Part shown: piece by piece, positions 19,620-34,800 of the stretch
How positions within the stretch are numbered: position 1 is the first letter of the stretch
How the letters are laid out: each line of letters opens with the position of its first letter
Assembly: GCA_963693315.1 (NCBI GenBank)
Contig: OY856186.1
Location: forward strand, 461,297,558-461,361,557
Source of the DNA: Diogma glabrata
Taxonomy: Eukaryota; Arthropoda; Insecta; Diptera; Cylindrotomidae
Direction of reading: 5' to 3'
DNA length: 64,000 bases
Translations under genes and position numbers: made by a program
The notes under the pieces: generated by a model
Seen by the model: the letters and a program-made list of their open reading frames with translations, nothing else
Told to the model about the DNA's origin: nothing
The model's database searches: none

Positions 19620-19857
19620 TAGAAAAAATACATTGTATCTTAAAAAGTTCCTAAAGTTGTTGCCCAGTTATGCAGCTCCAGAGGTGTCGTTTTCTTTCTT
19701 AAGACCCGATTTGTTTTCCTTTTAACTGTTTTTCCAATACCATCTTACGGTCCTTCACCGCACGTTGTTGCATGAAAATGCCACTTACATACTATTTTGT
19801 AGTCATTCAAATGATACAGAATCGTAGAAAAATTTTTTTTTCGGCGAACGGCTGTAA

Positions 19858-21458
19858 AATTACTTCGTTCTGAAAGACCTTAGTATTACATTCTCGAGCG
19901 TGAAGTGAAACTCTTACCCCACTTTTTTGGCCTTACTCGACGTTTTAGGACCTACTGATTCTAAAAAGCAAAAAAAATATATATGTCTGTCTGCCGGCCG
20001 TCCGTCACAACCGACGAAATCTAGAAAACGGCTAGAGAGATTTTTAAAAATTTTGTTTTTAAAAATAGGTATACTCAATGGTGAGAGCCGAAAGACGATG
20101 TGTTCGATAGCTGTTCCGGAGTATGTCAAAAAAATCGTCAAGAGTGTGTCGAAACAAGGAAATCTGCACATTTTTGCTTAAAAAACGTTCATTTTAAGTG
20201 ATTACGAGTAGGACATTGAATTGGAGAAATCTTGATGGTCGGGATTGGTATGTGAAGCAAAAAACTAGATTATTGTATTATAAGTTTGTAAAAAAAATAT
20301 TGTCAAGTGTGTCAAAAAATTAATTTTTGTATGACATGAAATTTAGTCGAACATTCAATTCTACACGGAAATTTTTGTTTTTACTATAATTTTTGGAACT
20401 TTCAAAAAGTTTGTACTTTGATTTTGTTATAATTTTTGCGATACATTTAGAATTTTGGAAAAAGTTTTTTGAATTTCGAATTGGAAAAAGTTTCAATTTT
20501 TTATTTTGTAATAATTTTTGGAATATTTTTAGAATTTTGAAAAAAGTTTGTATTTTTGTTATAATTCTTGTTATAATTTTTGCAATATTTTAAGAATATT
20601 GGACAAAGTTTGCATTTTTGATTTTGTTATAATTTTTGCAATATTTTTATAATTTTGAAAAAGTTTCAATCTCTGATTTTGTAATAATTTTGAAATATTT
20701 CTAGAATTTTGCAAAAAAGTTTCAATTTTTGACTTTATAAGAATTTTTTAATATTTTTAGAGTTTGAAAATGTTTAAATTTTTGATTTTATTATAATTTT
20801 TGAATATTTTTGGAATTTTGAAAAAAGTTTTTTGAATTTCGAATTTTTGATTTGGAAAAAGTTTCAATTTTGATTTTGTAATAATTTTTGAAGTATTTTA
20901 AGAATTTTGAAAAAAGTTTGTATATTTGATTTTGTTATAATTTTTGCAATATTTTAAGAATATTGGAAAAAAGTTTCAATCTTTCTTTGATTTTGTTATA
21001 ATTCTTGGAATTTTGAAAATAGTTTCAATTTTTGATTCTGTAAGAATTTTCGGTATATTTTTAGAGTTTTGAAAAGTTTCAGTTTTTGATTTTATTATGA
21101 TTTTTGGAATATTTCGGAAAAAAATTTGTATTTTTGATTTTGTTATAATTTTTGCAATATTTTTAGAATTCTGAAAAAAGTTTCAATCTTTGATTTTGCA
21201 ATAATTTTTGGTATATATTTAGAATTTTGAAAAATAGTTAAAATTTTTTTTATTATAATTTTTAGAATATTTTTGGAATTTTTAAAGAAATATGAATTTT
21301 AGATTTTATAATATTTTTTCGAAATCTAAATAGAGAGGTTTGAGTAGTTTGCTGATTGTATCATCTTTTCGCTAAATTATATTAATTTATGATTTGTTAT
21401 AATTTCTGACAACGTATTGATGTTTCGTGTTAGTTTTGAAATAAATTTCTAAACAGAG
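19858..21458. repeat. dispersed repeat, copy B
   Basis: Second copy of the repeat at 5458-6536, longer because it has more of the imperfect ~60 bp AT-rich units (roughly 20390-21300). It shares the CGACGTTTTAGGACCTACT and TGTCTGTCTGCCGGCCG segments and the end near AAATTTCTAAACAGA. Unlike copy A it has no minisatellite beside it. No gene. Confidence 0.75.
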
Positions 21459-22899
21459 TTAAAAAAATAGATCATGTATTTTAACAGAGTTTTATGTTTG
21501 ATAAACATCGCTGCCCAAAACTAAAAACAATGTCCTCATAAAAGTTTTTTGCTGAAAACTATATCAACCTTAACCCAGACCGAAGTCTTGATATCTCAGA
21601 GCTGTGAGATTTCAATCGCTTCATATTTTAACTTTAGAATATTAATAAAATTAAGCAAAAAATAATTGGATTCTCAGAATTTAATAAAATGTTAGAAACA
21701 TATGTACCTTCCATATATTAAAAAATCAAAAATTGTAAAAATATGCATTTTTAGAAAATCGATTTTGAATTTTTTACCGTTATTTTTCTGAAAGAAAACG
21801 TTCATGGTTTTTATTAGCTCTTTTCAATACCTATACACTTTGAGCTATATAACATCAATTGCATTTTTTTCATAATTTTTACTGCAGAGGTATTTCAATA
21901 CACCACGGTCAAGCAATTTTTTGATTTTTCATCACCCTGCACCTAGGTATCTTAAGACAGGGTTAAAAAAAAACTAAAAATGCAGAAATTTATCTTTTAT
22001 CGACGTCAACTAATTTCAATACATACGTAAATGTACAAAGTTGTCCAACCTCTAGTTAAAGTTTAAGTCTTAACTATATTGTCTTTAGAAATAAACTAAC
22101 TCTATTTTTGATTAAATCAACATAAATTATTCTTAAAGTTCACTTTTCAAATTTTCTTTTTTCAAATAAACATTGTTTATTAGGAATGTCTAGCATGAAA
22201 ATAAATTTGTGAATATTGTAAATTGATTATAGAAAAATTTATTTTCAATTGGACAACGATGGTGTTGATGATGATGTTGATTTTTCTTTCACAAAACGTG
22301 ATAGGAATCTTAATTCAATTTTTTTGTACATACATGCATACTAAGAAAATGAAAAACAACCAGCTTCTTTTCTGTTTAGAAAGGAGATATTTTTATTTTT
22401 TTTTTTGAAAAATTTCAAAAAAAATACAAGAGGGGAATATTAATTTAATTTTATTCTATTTTAATGTAGTCAAGTGATTTTCCTATTAGTTTTTTATAGT
22501 TATTTATTTTGATTTAAAAAGAAATGGCACTATGAAAAGGAGTGATTTGATTATATAATTTAATTAAGGCAAATATTTTAAACCTATAGAAGTAGGAAAT
22601 GTATTTTTACTGACGGGATCAACGTTTTATGATATAGATTAATATGATTGAAACAATTCTGAAGTTTGTAATTGTAGTTAAGATCTACATTAGAGAATTG
22701 AATTAATCAATATAGGATGATTTAAGCACCATACATATTTATGAGCGTCTTTTACGACGTGCGTGAGAAGCGGTTGAAGAGGTAGTTGCACTGAAGCGCT
22801 GTATCATACGCTGCAAAAATGTTCTATTTCCAATCGAAATGAGGTTCTTTCTTAGCTTCATTCCACTTTTGTTATATTGCATGTACTACTTTATATGTT
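21459..22899. other. AT-rich region, nothing recognised
   Basis: No coding potential, no RNA gene signature and no clear repeat boundaries seen on either strand. Confidence 0.5.
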
Positions 22900-23475
22900 T
22901 TTTTAAATAGAAAGTGTTGTGTAATAGAAACTACAATATGTGTCACATCAACAACCTGTTAAGACCTAGGCCCCAGAACAATATATACGTTCTGAGGTGT
23001 TGATGGACGCTTTATGGATTGAAGACACTGCATACTATTGATTCGGACAAAGCATTCCATTCGATTCGTACGATGTATACGCACAAAGAAATCTCTTTGT
23101 ATTCTGTCACTACGACAGTGAGTAATCTCGACAGTTTAGTTGTTTGCACAAACCGATTGACAAGCAAAACAGGAAAAAGAATATGTTTGGTGCATGATGG
23201 ATCCGACTTCATCAAAAACAACGAGATCAGCAACAGTGCGACGGTGTTGTAGGAAATTAAGATTTCATGTTAAATTTTGATCACCTACAATTCGTATAGC
23301 CCGCTTTTGAACAAAGTCCAAAAGAGCCATGCTGGAAACAGATGCATCGCAACAATCTTGGGAACAATGCTTCATACAGGGATGAATAAGGGACTTATAA
23401 ATGTGATGTAATTGATTCGGAGTCAAATATTTTTTACATCTATTGAGTAGGTCGAGTTTTTTATGCAATTTACAC
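22900..23475 (-). pseudogene. 3' fragment of a CR1/Jockey-type non-LTR element
   Basis: On the minus strand, 23468-23265 reads LTPNQLHHIYKSLIHPCM and then ALLDFVQKRAIRIVGDQNLT. This is the conserved RT C-terminal region of insect non-LTR ORF2 proteins. After a frame break, 23233-23012 gives TVVVTEYKEISL and WNALSESI, the usual ORF2 end. The tail toward 22900 is the 3' UTR. Only the last ~160 codons of ORF2 remain, so it is a 5'-truncated and frameshifted copy. Confidence 0.75.
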
Positions 23476-24202
23476 TTTTTAAGATAGGCGACGAACTACT
23501 TGTGCAGTGTATACTATCATCTACAAAACTACCCGAGCAGAAATTTATCAGGGCTCAAATAAGGTCCTGATCTGGGTTGTCCTAGTACGGATCAGCCATC
23601 AGGCATATGGTAGGGCAGTCTGAGTGGGCCCTGATCACGAGTGTAACGCTTTTTCACTATCAGGTCCTGATTGAGTAATGGAGAATTGGGGCTATCGGGA
23701 TTACCAACGGAACCGTTGAGGCAGGTCGTCCATCTAACGAGGTTAATCACCCTGAACTAGCTTCAGTGAGTGGGTTTGAGAAAGTGTATCTGCCGCCCCA
23801 GCACAAATAAGCAGTGTGCGCGTTTTTCGAAAATTATACAGATCCAAGATAAAAAGAAAGGTGTGAAAAGGAGACTCTGGCGGCCCTCAACGACGAAGAT
23901 GCCGCGACCGTCGCGAGCAGCCCATTATTACATTTATCTAAGACACATTCTATTATAGGTTTATACCAAAACCCTAAGTAAACCAAAACAAAATATGATA
24001 AAAATTACAAATGTGACTCACCCCATATTTGATCTGGATCCCACTCTTCATTCCTCACAAAAAAAAAAATAGATAATTTTCACCATCAATTAAAATATAC
24101 GAGGTATATCCCGAAAAGTATTGTACGGTAAAAAAAAGTATGATGTCGGCACTATTCCAAGTTCTGATACTATTTCAAACGATAATGCAGAGTGATGAAA
24201 CT
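23476..24202. other. unassigned region including a comparatively GC-rich stretch
   Basis: 23530-23930 is less AT-rich than its surroundings (GGTCCTGAT repeats several times, CTCTGGCGGCCCTCAACG). It gives only a short frame (23770-23958) without recognisable features. It may be a piece of an unidentified element. Confidence 0.4.
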
Positions 24203-24324
24203 TGTGACGAAGGATATTCACAAACACACCGCTCTCCTAATATTTTCTTTTATTAAGTTCCTTCGTCCCAAGTTGCCCAGTTCCAGAAATGAAACAAATA
24301 ATTTTTATTGATGTTGCATTACAT
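24203..24324 (+). repeat. degenerate Gypsy LTR, 5' piece (split by insertion)
   Basis: Starts TGTGACGAAGGATATTC and resembles the start of the LTR at 41655 (TGTGACGAAAGGAATTTC); both later contain CTTCGTC-CAAGT. It is interrupted at 24325 by the gag-only element and continues at 27208. Confidence 0.55.
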
Positions 24325-24987
24325 TTATAGCTTGTAGTTAATTCGTGCTATATAATATAAATTAGTTATAGCTAGTCGTTCGCGCTATAAAACTTCAGTC
24401 TTCAGTGCTTATTTCAGTTAACCCTAATTTATTTTCCTTCTCAATTTGTATAATAATTTGTTGTAATATGTAAATAAAATCAGCAGCTTCAACCTTTATA
24501 ATAATGTAACTGCTTATGTGTAATAATAATGTGAAATGTTCTTCAAACTTAACTCGTTACATTCGAGAAATTAAATATGTAACAGCGGTTGATCAAATGT
24601 ATTTGCTTAGATTTCACTAAAATATTAGTTAGTAATAACTAATAAATAAATACTATAACATAATGATTCTCATAGACTACCATAAAGATTCTTTTATTGC
24701 ATATAGTCTTTATATGTTAATTGTTTTATTTAATATAAAAACATTTATTAATATGGATAATATCCATAGAGAACATAACAGATTTAAAAGTTTATAAATC
24801 AATCTTACACAAAAATTAAATTAAAGAAAAACTTTTACTAATAAAAATGGAAAATAACATATTTTTTTAAAATCATCAAACCTATTCTTGTTAAAAGAAA
24901 CTTAAAAACTAACTTTTTGTTTTACATTTTTTAAACTACTCGATTAGATTTTATATTTAAAATTTTTTAGTTTTAATATACGCCACA
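24325..24987 (-). repeat. 3' LTR of the gag-only element
   Basis: In element sense it starts TGTGGCGTATATTAAAAC at 24987 and ends AAGCTATAA at 24325. It contains a short tandem duplication (CTATAGC-type blocks near 24325 and 24365). Confidence 0.88.
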
Positions 24988-25001
24988 TACACCCCCTTAC
25001 C
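24988..25001 (-). promoter_or_regulatory. polypurine tract of the gag-only element
   Basis: Element sense GGTAAGGGGGTGTA, directly 5' of the 3' LTR. It is retained even though pol is gone. Confidence 0.7.
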
Positions 25002-25153
25002 AGTGATATTGATATACAGAAATATCATGATAAAAAGGTGTTAACAATGTGTGATGTATAAAAGAAAATAAAAATTTTGAAATAATTGCAAATCTTGCAT
25101 TAACAATTTATTTCGTAAACAAAAATTTTAATTTTGAAATTTGATAATTGATG

Positions 25154-26251
25154 TCAATAATTTAGAAGGCGGACGCGTGATCCGACCAGACCTGGTAACA
25201 GAAGTTTGAGGTTGTAAGTTAAATCGCACTGTTTTTTTCGATGGCAACATTCAGGATAGCATTTTTGAGCAAGGTCACCGAATCGATGGTGATAGAAACA
25301 AATGCCCTGAAAAAATTGTGGAGGTCTTGAGCTAGATCGCGATCTGCGATCATTACCTCTAGAGGGAGTTCTAGATCTTGATCTAGATGAATTAGATAAT
25401 TTTTGGCTAATTGCCGATAACTGAATTTCCAGCGTTTTATTTTGTAATTCTAAATGTTTAAATTGCTGTTGCAATAAAGATATTTCCAAATTTGATTTTT
25501 CAGAATTTTCATTGGAAGATTCAATGTGTTGCGAAGGTTGTGCAACTTGAAAAATTGATGGAGTCATCAAAGCACTGAATACAGCATCTGCAGTGACGGC
25601 TACAGCGTCAAGAATGTCATTACTAGGAGCAATAGCGGTTTTAATGAGAGGAGGAAGTTTTTCGCTCCATAGAACTCTCAGTGTGTCATCAGAAAAATTT
25701 TGTTTCGCTTCACTTCTCATTGCTCGCAACAATTCGGATGGGCGTTTATCGCTAAGATCCATCCCACGGAGCACGGTACGTATGCGGTCAGTATTAGATT
25801 TTCCTAACCGAGTGAGAATTGCTTGTTTGATTGAGTCGTAAGGATGATCAGGATCGGGATGTGCGATGATATCGCTAACAAGTTGGGCTAACTCAGGGGT
25901 AAGAATGCGACAAAATGTTCTAAATTTATATTTTTGGCTCGTAACTCGATCGTTACTGAACTGAGCCTCAAGTGTAAGAAACCACAAATCGGGTTGGGTA
26001 TGCCAAAAGGGTGCAGGAGTAAAACCTACGGCATCAATGTCGATGTCGCTTTTAGGCTTAGATATAGCATTGCTGCTACAAGGAGCTTGATCATCATTAA
26101 CCAGAGAAATTGGATTTTTGGTAGCTAGTGCTACAGCTCGTGCAATCGCGTCATTTAGTTCGCGTTGCGAAAACATTTTGGGGGTCTCTCCAGGTACTGG
26201 AGGAACCGAGTCAACCATTTTAAAAAAATATTTAAGCAAAAATAATATCAC
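25154..26251 (-). CDS. gag: Gag protein of a pol-less Gypsy element
   Basis: An intact 365-residue ORF, or 354 residues if it starts at the second Met, in MVDSVPPVPGET. The capsid core starts at PAPFWHTQPDLWFLTLEAQF (about residue 80), followed by helices with FRTFCRILTPELAQLV, PYDSIKQAILTRL, DKRPSELLRAMRS and VLWSEKLPPLIKTAIA. This is the insect Gypsy Gag type with a W-F-xxE-xxF motif. A Gln/Leu coiled coil, an Arg-Ser-rich basic patch (SRSRSRTPSRG) and ICFYHHRFGDLAQKCYPEC follow. That last motif has Cys and His but is not a standard CCHC knuckle. The frame ends where pol would normally begin. An open gag in an element lacking pol suggests a recent deletion or selection to keep Gag. Confidence 0.85.
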   Translation of the reverse strand: MILFLLKYFFKMVDSVPPVPGETPKMFSQRELNDAIARAVALATKNPISLVNDDQAPCSSNAISKPKSDIDIDAVGFTPAPFWHTQPDLWFLTLEAQFSNDRVTSQKYKFRTFCRILTPELAQLVSDIIAHPDPDHPYDSIKQAILTRLGKSNTDRIRTVLRGMDLSDKRPSELLRAMRSEAKQNFSDDTLRVLWSEKLPPLIKTAIAPSNDILDAVAVTADAVFSALMTPSIFQVAQPSQHIESSNENSEKSNLEISLLQQQFKHLELQNKTLEIQLSAISQKLSNSSRSRSRTPSRGNDRRSRSSSRPPQFFQGICFYHHRFGDLAQKCYPECCHRKKQCDLTYNLKLLLPGLVGSRVRLLNY

Positions 26252-26525
26252 GAAAACAAAAAGAAAATAAAAATCTAGAGCAAAAATATCTTAATACAAG
26301 ATAAGCATATAATAAATTAAATGTATATATTTTAAAAATTAAAATTTAGAGTAATATTAAGTAGATTAAAATAAACTATGTAGATATAAATTTTAATTGT
26401 AGTAATAATATTATTATTTAATAATTAAATTAGAATAATTAAATAATTAAATTTGAATTAAACCAATAACAAAATTAAAATTTTCTAAATACTTGGTTTT
26501 TGAAAATATATAGTTGTGTTCCTGT

Positions 26526-26543
26526 TGAAAATCGGGGTCACCA
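26526..26543 (-). promoter_or_regulatory. primer-binding site of the gag-only element
   Basis: In element sense TGGTGACCCCGATTTTCA immediately follows the 5' LTR end. TGGTGACCCCGA has the usual TGG start complementary to a tRNA CCA end; the tRNA was not identified. Confidence 0.7.
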
Positions 26544-26544
26544 A

Positions 26545-27207
26545 TTATAGCTTGTAGTTAATTCGCGCTATATAATATAAATTAGTTATAGCTAGTCGTT
26601 CGCGCTATAAAACTTCAGTCTTCAGTGCTTATTTCAGTTAATCCTAATTTATTTTCCTTCTCAATTTGTATAATAATTTGTTATAATATGTAAATAAAAT
26701 CAGCAACTTCAACCTTTATAATAATGTAACTGCTTATGTGTAATAATAATGTGAAATGTTCTTCAAACTTAACTCGTTACATTCGAGAAATTAAATATGT
26801 AACAGCGGTTGATCAAATGTATTTGCTTAGATTTCACTAAAATATTAGTTAGTAATAACTAATAAATAAATACTATAACATAATGATTCTCATAGACTAC
26901 CATAAAGATTCTTTTATTGCATATAATCTTTATATGTTAATTGTTTTATTTAATATAAAAACATTTATTAATATGGATAATATCCATAGAGAACATAACA
27001 GATTTGAAAGTTTATAAATCAATCTTACACAAAAATTAAATTAAAGAAAAACTTTTACTAATAAAAATGGAAAATAACATTTTTTTTTAAAATCATCAAA
27101 ACTATTCTTTTTAAAAGAAACTTAAAAACTAACTTTTTGTTTTACATTTTTTAAACTACTCGATTAGATTTTATATTTAAATTTTTTTAGTTTTAATATA
27201 CGCCACA
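26545..27207 (-). repeat. 5' LTR of the gag-only element
   Basis: Partner of 24325-24987, same length (663 bp), about ten differences, so roughly 98.5 percent identical by my hand count. Confidence 0.88.
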
Positions 27208-28070
27208 AATTACACCCATTTTCAGAGCTAGTTTCCATATTTCGGTTTTGCTAATCCGCAAAAACTCATTTAATTAAATTAAAATGTTCCCACATTTCAG
27301 CTGTTTTTTCAATTTCATAAAAATATGGGTCTCAACTTCAGTCTAGACAAATGCCCTAAATCAAAATTTTCATAAATTAAAATGTTCCCACAATCAAAAT
27401 TTTCATAACTCGTTTTTGTAATGTATGCAAAAACTTATTCTCAAATTTTCTAATTGTTTCTTTCTTTTCGACTGAAATTCAGTAATTTTAAACTTAATAG
27501 GTTTCTTTGTTTTAATTGTGAGAATAGTATATTAAGAAACTAGTTTCATAATCGACGATTTTATCGCACGCAATCCGACCCGCGCAGCGGAGAGTTTTCT
27601 AAAGGATAAGTGCGATAAAACGTCTTATGAAACGAGTTTTTTATACTATTTTTTCTATTTTGCAATTTTTGTCTTGAAATTTTAAAAAATGTGTATTTTA
27701 TTAAAAAATAGTCAATTTGAAATTTTGTTATCATAACTAATTATTTTAATTAATTAAAATATTTAACACTAATTAAGATATTCTGATTAATTTTATTTAC
27801 ATAATTATTCGTTTTAATGTTCACTGACGTTTGTATGACCAATGTGACCAACCTTGAAAGACAAAACTTTTGCGTATCGTAATGAAAGCCATTTTGATAC
27901 GCATTTTAGTATCGAAATGACTTTTTTTAGACGCAAAATAGAAAAAATTTATTTTCACACAATTAGGTTCCTGGAATTGTGGTTTTTTTTTACTAACTTG
28001 ACAATTTTTTTTTGTTTTTTTTTGAGCGGATCAAATAAAACCGAGGTTTTGAGTTAAGTTGGAGAATGGT
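27208..28070 (+). repeat. degenerate Gypsy LTR, 3' piece (split by insertion)
   Basis: Continues the LTR begun at 24203. TTTCTTTCTTTTCGACTGAAATTC-like and ACCGAGGTTTTGAGTTAAG blocks match, in order, the LTR at 41655-42115 (ACCGAGGTGTTGACTTGAG). It is followed by TGGTCGGGACTCG at 28071, a PBS-like sequence that corresponds to TGGTCGGAGCTCGG at 42116. The piece is much longer than the reference because a hairpin element and other sequence are inserted. Confidence 0.5.
27523..27651. mobile_element. fold-back hairpin (~130 bp), MITE-like
   Basis: Imperfect arms 27523-27569 and 27610-27651. The strongest pairing is between TCGACGATTTTATCGCAC and GTGCGATAAAACGTC. The 40-base loop is GC-rich (CCGACCCGCGCAGCGG), unlike its surroundings. 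It could be a MITE or a piece of a longer decayed element. Confidence 0.55.
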
Positions 28071-31336
<3,266 letters not shown>

Positions 31337-31825
31337 TCGCAAAAACAACCAAAAGGCTGTAAAAAAGCCGCGCCATGTTTTTCTTTAGCTTGAAACTATC
31401 ATTTTAACTATAACAAGTAAATTCTTGTATCTTATTCTTTACAAAAACTTCTCAAAACATAAAGCACTAGTTATAAAATTTCTTAATGGCATTTTGTTTT
31501 CTAAACATCTAGCTATATTATATAATTTAAGTAATACTCTAGTTACATATCATAATAAATATGCACTTATATTAAAATTTATTTAAGCAGAGGAAATATA
31601 ACTTATTTTTTTGTAGTTCTAGAGTATTACTTAAATTATATAATATAGCTAGATGTTTAGAAAACAAAATGCCATTAAGAAATTTTATAACTAGTGCTTT
31701 TTGATTTGAGAAGTTTTTGTAAAGAATAAGATACAAGAATTTACTTGTTATAGTTAAAATGATAGTTTCAAGCTAAAGAAAAACATGGCGCGGCTTTTTT
31801 ACAGCCTTTTGGTTGTTTTGCGACG
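31337..31825. repeat. long near-perfect inverted repeat (arms ~207 bp, loop ~76 bp)
   Basis: The left arm 31337-31542 and right arm 31619-31825 are reverse complements with only a few mismatches, for example CAAAACATAAAGCACT against AGTGCTTTTTGATTTG. The outer ends are CGCAAAAACAACC and GGTTGTTTTGCG. No ORF of note. A transcript would fold into a hairpin of about 200 bp. It may be a fold-back transposon; flanking duplications were not clear. Confidence 0.93.
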
Positions 31826-34800
31826 ATTTGACTGTTTTTTGTAAAGTTATAATATAATATGGGAGAATCAAATTATTATTATCCATATAAAATGTTTTCT
31901 ACAGAGAACTTTACTCTCGGTTTTTTATCAATCTAGGACCAAGGTGCAATATTTTAAAAAATAAAAGTATCGTTTTTATGTAAACAGGTCTCAACTCATG
32001 ACATAAACAACTCATGAAAAAGTAAAAGAAATATTCGAAAATAAGTCTAAAGCAATGCATTCGAAAATTAATAAAATTATTACAAACAACGGAAACACAC
32101 ACATAAAAACTATAGTCTTTGACTAATAATTTTAAAAAATTAACATAACAATTTTATAAAAGTTCTTGAGGATAGCATAAAAGCTTAAATCGATTGTTAT
32201 TTACTCTAAATAAATAATAAACAAAACAACATTGTGCGAAAAAAGATGTGAAATTAAGTGTTTCGCAATTAAACAATTTTTTTTAAAAATTCTTGATTAT
32301 GTTCAGCCAAGTACCATTGGTGTCTTCCATAAACTTTATAGTCTATGATTGACTGAAAGTTTTAAAAAATTTCAGTTTTTACGGTTATATATCACCTCAA
32401 TCTCGAAATCGGCACATATTTGTCATTTTCGCCTTATCTTACCACATAAATATACGTAAATACATATATTTTCATTTTCAGTGAGAAAGTCGTTGTGAAT
32501 AATGGATAATAAACAATCAAGTCCTCACCATAAGGGTTTTGTTCTATTTTTTCAAAGTACGGAACCCTTAAAATAATAATAAAATTTTCTCAAATTCTTT
32601 TCTTTATATCTCATAAAGCTTAAAAACACAAATTTTTAAAGCCTACTAAATTATTTTTTAATCTCATCACTTCAAAATAACTACCAACGTTCTAAAATAA
32701 AATGAAATAAAAATTAAAATTTATTATCGATATAACATTTGTTGGGTTCTCTCAGATAACAAATTTACATAATAGACCAAATACATGTTTTCACAACATC
32801 GTTTTCTTAACACATCAATAATAGGTCTTTTTACTGAAAGCATATTCTAAATACATATATTCTTTTTTCTAATACCTTTATAATTACCAACTTCCATTTA
32901 ATATATTAATAAAACATTTGATGGGTTTTCTGGATACAAACATAACAAATATTTTTATCGAAAACAACTATATGTTTGCAAACTAATCTGGGTTCGTGTT
33001 TAAGTTTTTTAACTGTTGTTAAATATTACCAATATTGAGGGATAATAAATTTCAATTCGCATAATTTTGTGTTTTTCAATTCTGTACATTTGGTTGGTTT
33101 TTGAAAATTCGCCAAAATGATACTAAATTACTACATTCATATCAATGCTATCAACGTGGTATAAAAATTTGTAAAAACATTTTAATTTTACTAAAAGTTT
33201 GGGAAAGCAAAATTTTGATTTTATAAACTTTCAGAAAAAAGCATGAATGCTGACTTTTTTTTACTAATGAGAAACATATAGTTAAATAAGATATACTTTT
33301 ATTGATAACTTTGAATACAGTTGTAGAAAAAATGCAAATTATTCGAAATGAAAATTTTAACCTTTAAAACCTATTCGGTGCACAGTATATATACTAGTAG
33401 TGTCTTTCAAAACATGGTGCGCAAGACACTACCGCGTCTCTTGATAAAACATAGTTTTTTTTGGAGAGCTGAGTTTGTTTATTATTTGACGATTTATTTT
33501 ATGTAACGGTACATCAGTTATGTTTATAAATTTTAATTAAACTCACTAAATATTACTTCAAAATTTGTTAATAGTATTAAATGTATCTAAAATTTGTAAT
33601 TGTTCAATTTTAGGAAATATTTAATAATAATGGTTCGAGTGGTGATTTAGAATCACAATCTCGGAATACAAATATTATATGTAAAAGTAGTTCTTGTTAT
33701 GAAAATATAGTCCTTTACATAGTTATACTCGTAAAAAAAAAATGCTAGTATTGTATAATTTATAACCATAAATATGTATGTACACGATCATTCAAAACAA
33801 TGATATAATTTAATAGGAATTTCAACATCGAATTATTTTAAGAATTATGCTTCAGTAATATAATGTAACTATCAATTGATTTTCAAAAGATTTTTAAAGA
33901 ATTTTTAATTAACGGTTTTGATTTTTATTAATTTTCATTGTAAAGATATATTTAGTATTTATTTGTCTTATTTTTGATAAATCCAAATGATATAGAAAAT
34001 AATCAAATTTAATGTGAAGAAGATTTTATTTTACTTAAATCTATTAAAAAAGTTTTATATAAAGTTTTATAAAACACTATCGAAAATTAAAATTAACACA
34101 AAATTTTTAGGTTAAGTTAATGATTAACATGAAAAAAAAGATATAGGGCTTAAAACAGCATTGAAAATTACGAAGTTGCACAGAAATTTCTATTAAACTT
34201 TTCTTTTGCGTTCAATAAACGATTAATTTGTTATTAGAATTTTGTTACGTAACTCTTAATTTGTGGATTCATAAAAATCATTTCCAAACAAATCTATCAT
34301 TGATATGTAAATCTAATTGAAATCTCAAATTGCATTTTCTAGTTCAAATTTTTTTTTTACTTCTAGTATTGTGAATTCTAACGGTGTTCTTTGTTCACAA
34401 TTCTTCTCTTATCATAGAAAGGAATTGTATTACATTAAAAAATTTTCTGTTGTTTATAATGTTGCCGGCCATTGATACTATTATGATTATGTCACATGTG
34501 TGTTTACGTTATTTCGATAAATGTAGGTCAATGTGTTCATAATAAGTTCATAACAAGTGTTATAAAATGTTTTGTAATTGTGATCCGTTGGAAATTCTTC
34601 AAAGTCGTTTAGCTTGTTCCATATAGTACACGACTTGTTTTGTATTTGATTAAATGGATTTTAACATGTCATTCATATGTCTGACGACATAGTTGAATTA
34701 CGAATCTCTCTATCTGTTATTGTTATGGGAACCCTTTGTATTTCGGTAAGATTGGTTCATACGAGGTGTTCGTTGTTGAGAAAAGACCTGTATTTGATAA

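Larger units (their letters stand above)
24325..27207 (-). mobile_element. gag-only Ty3/Gypsy derivative (2.9 kb) with two 663 bp LTRs
   Basis: Two direct repeats, 24325-24987 and 26545-27207, are identical except for about ten positions. On the minus strand the order is LTR, PBS, gag, PPT, LTR. No RT, RNase H or integrase is present; gag ends only ~170 bp from the 3' LTR. ATTAC lies close to both outer edges (24318-24322 and 27209-27213), possibly the target duplication, with uncertain ends. It is a non-autonomous deletion derivative. Confidence 0.88.

Noticed and set aside
32480..32580. Possible splice acceptor followed by a short ORF (TTTTCATTTTCAG, then ATGGATAATAAAC)
   Set aside because: No donor, no upstream exon and only about 24 codons; expected by chance in this composition.
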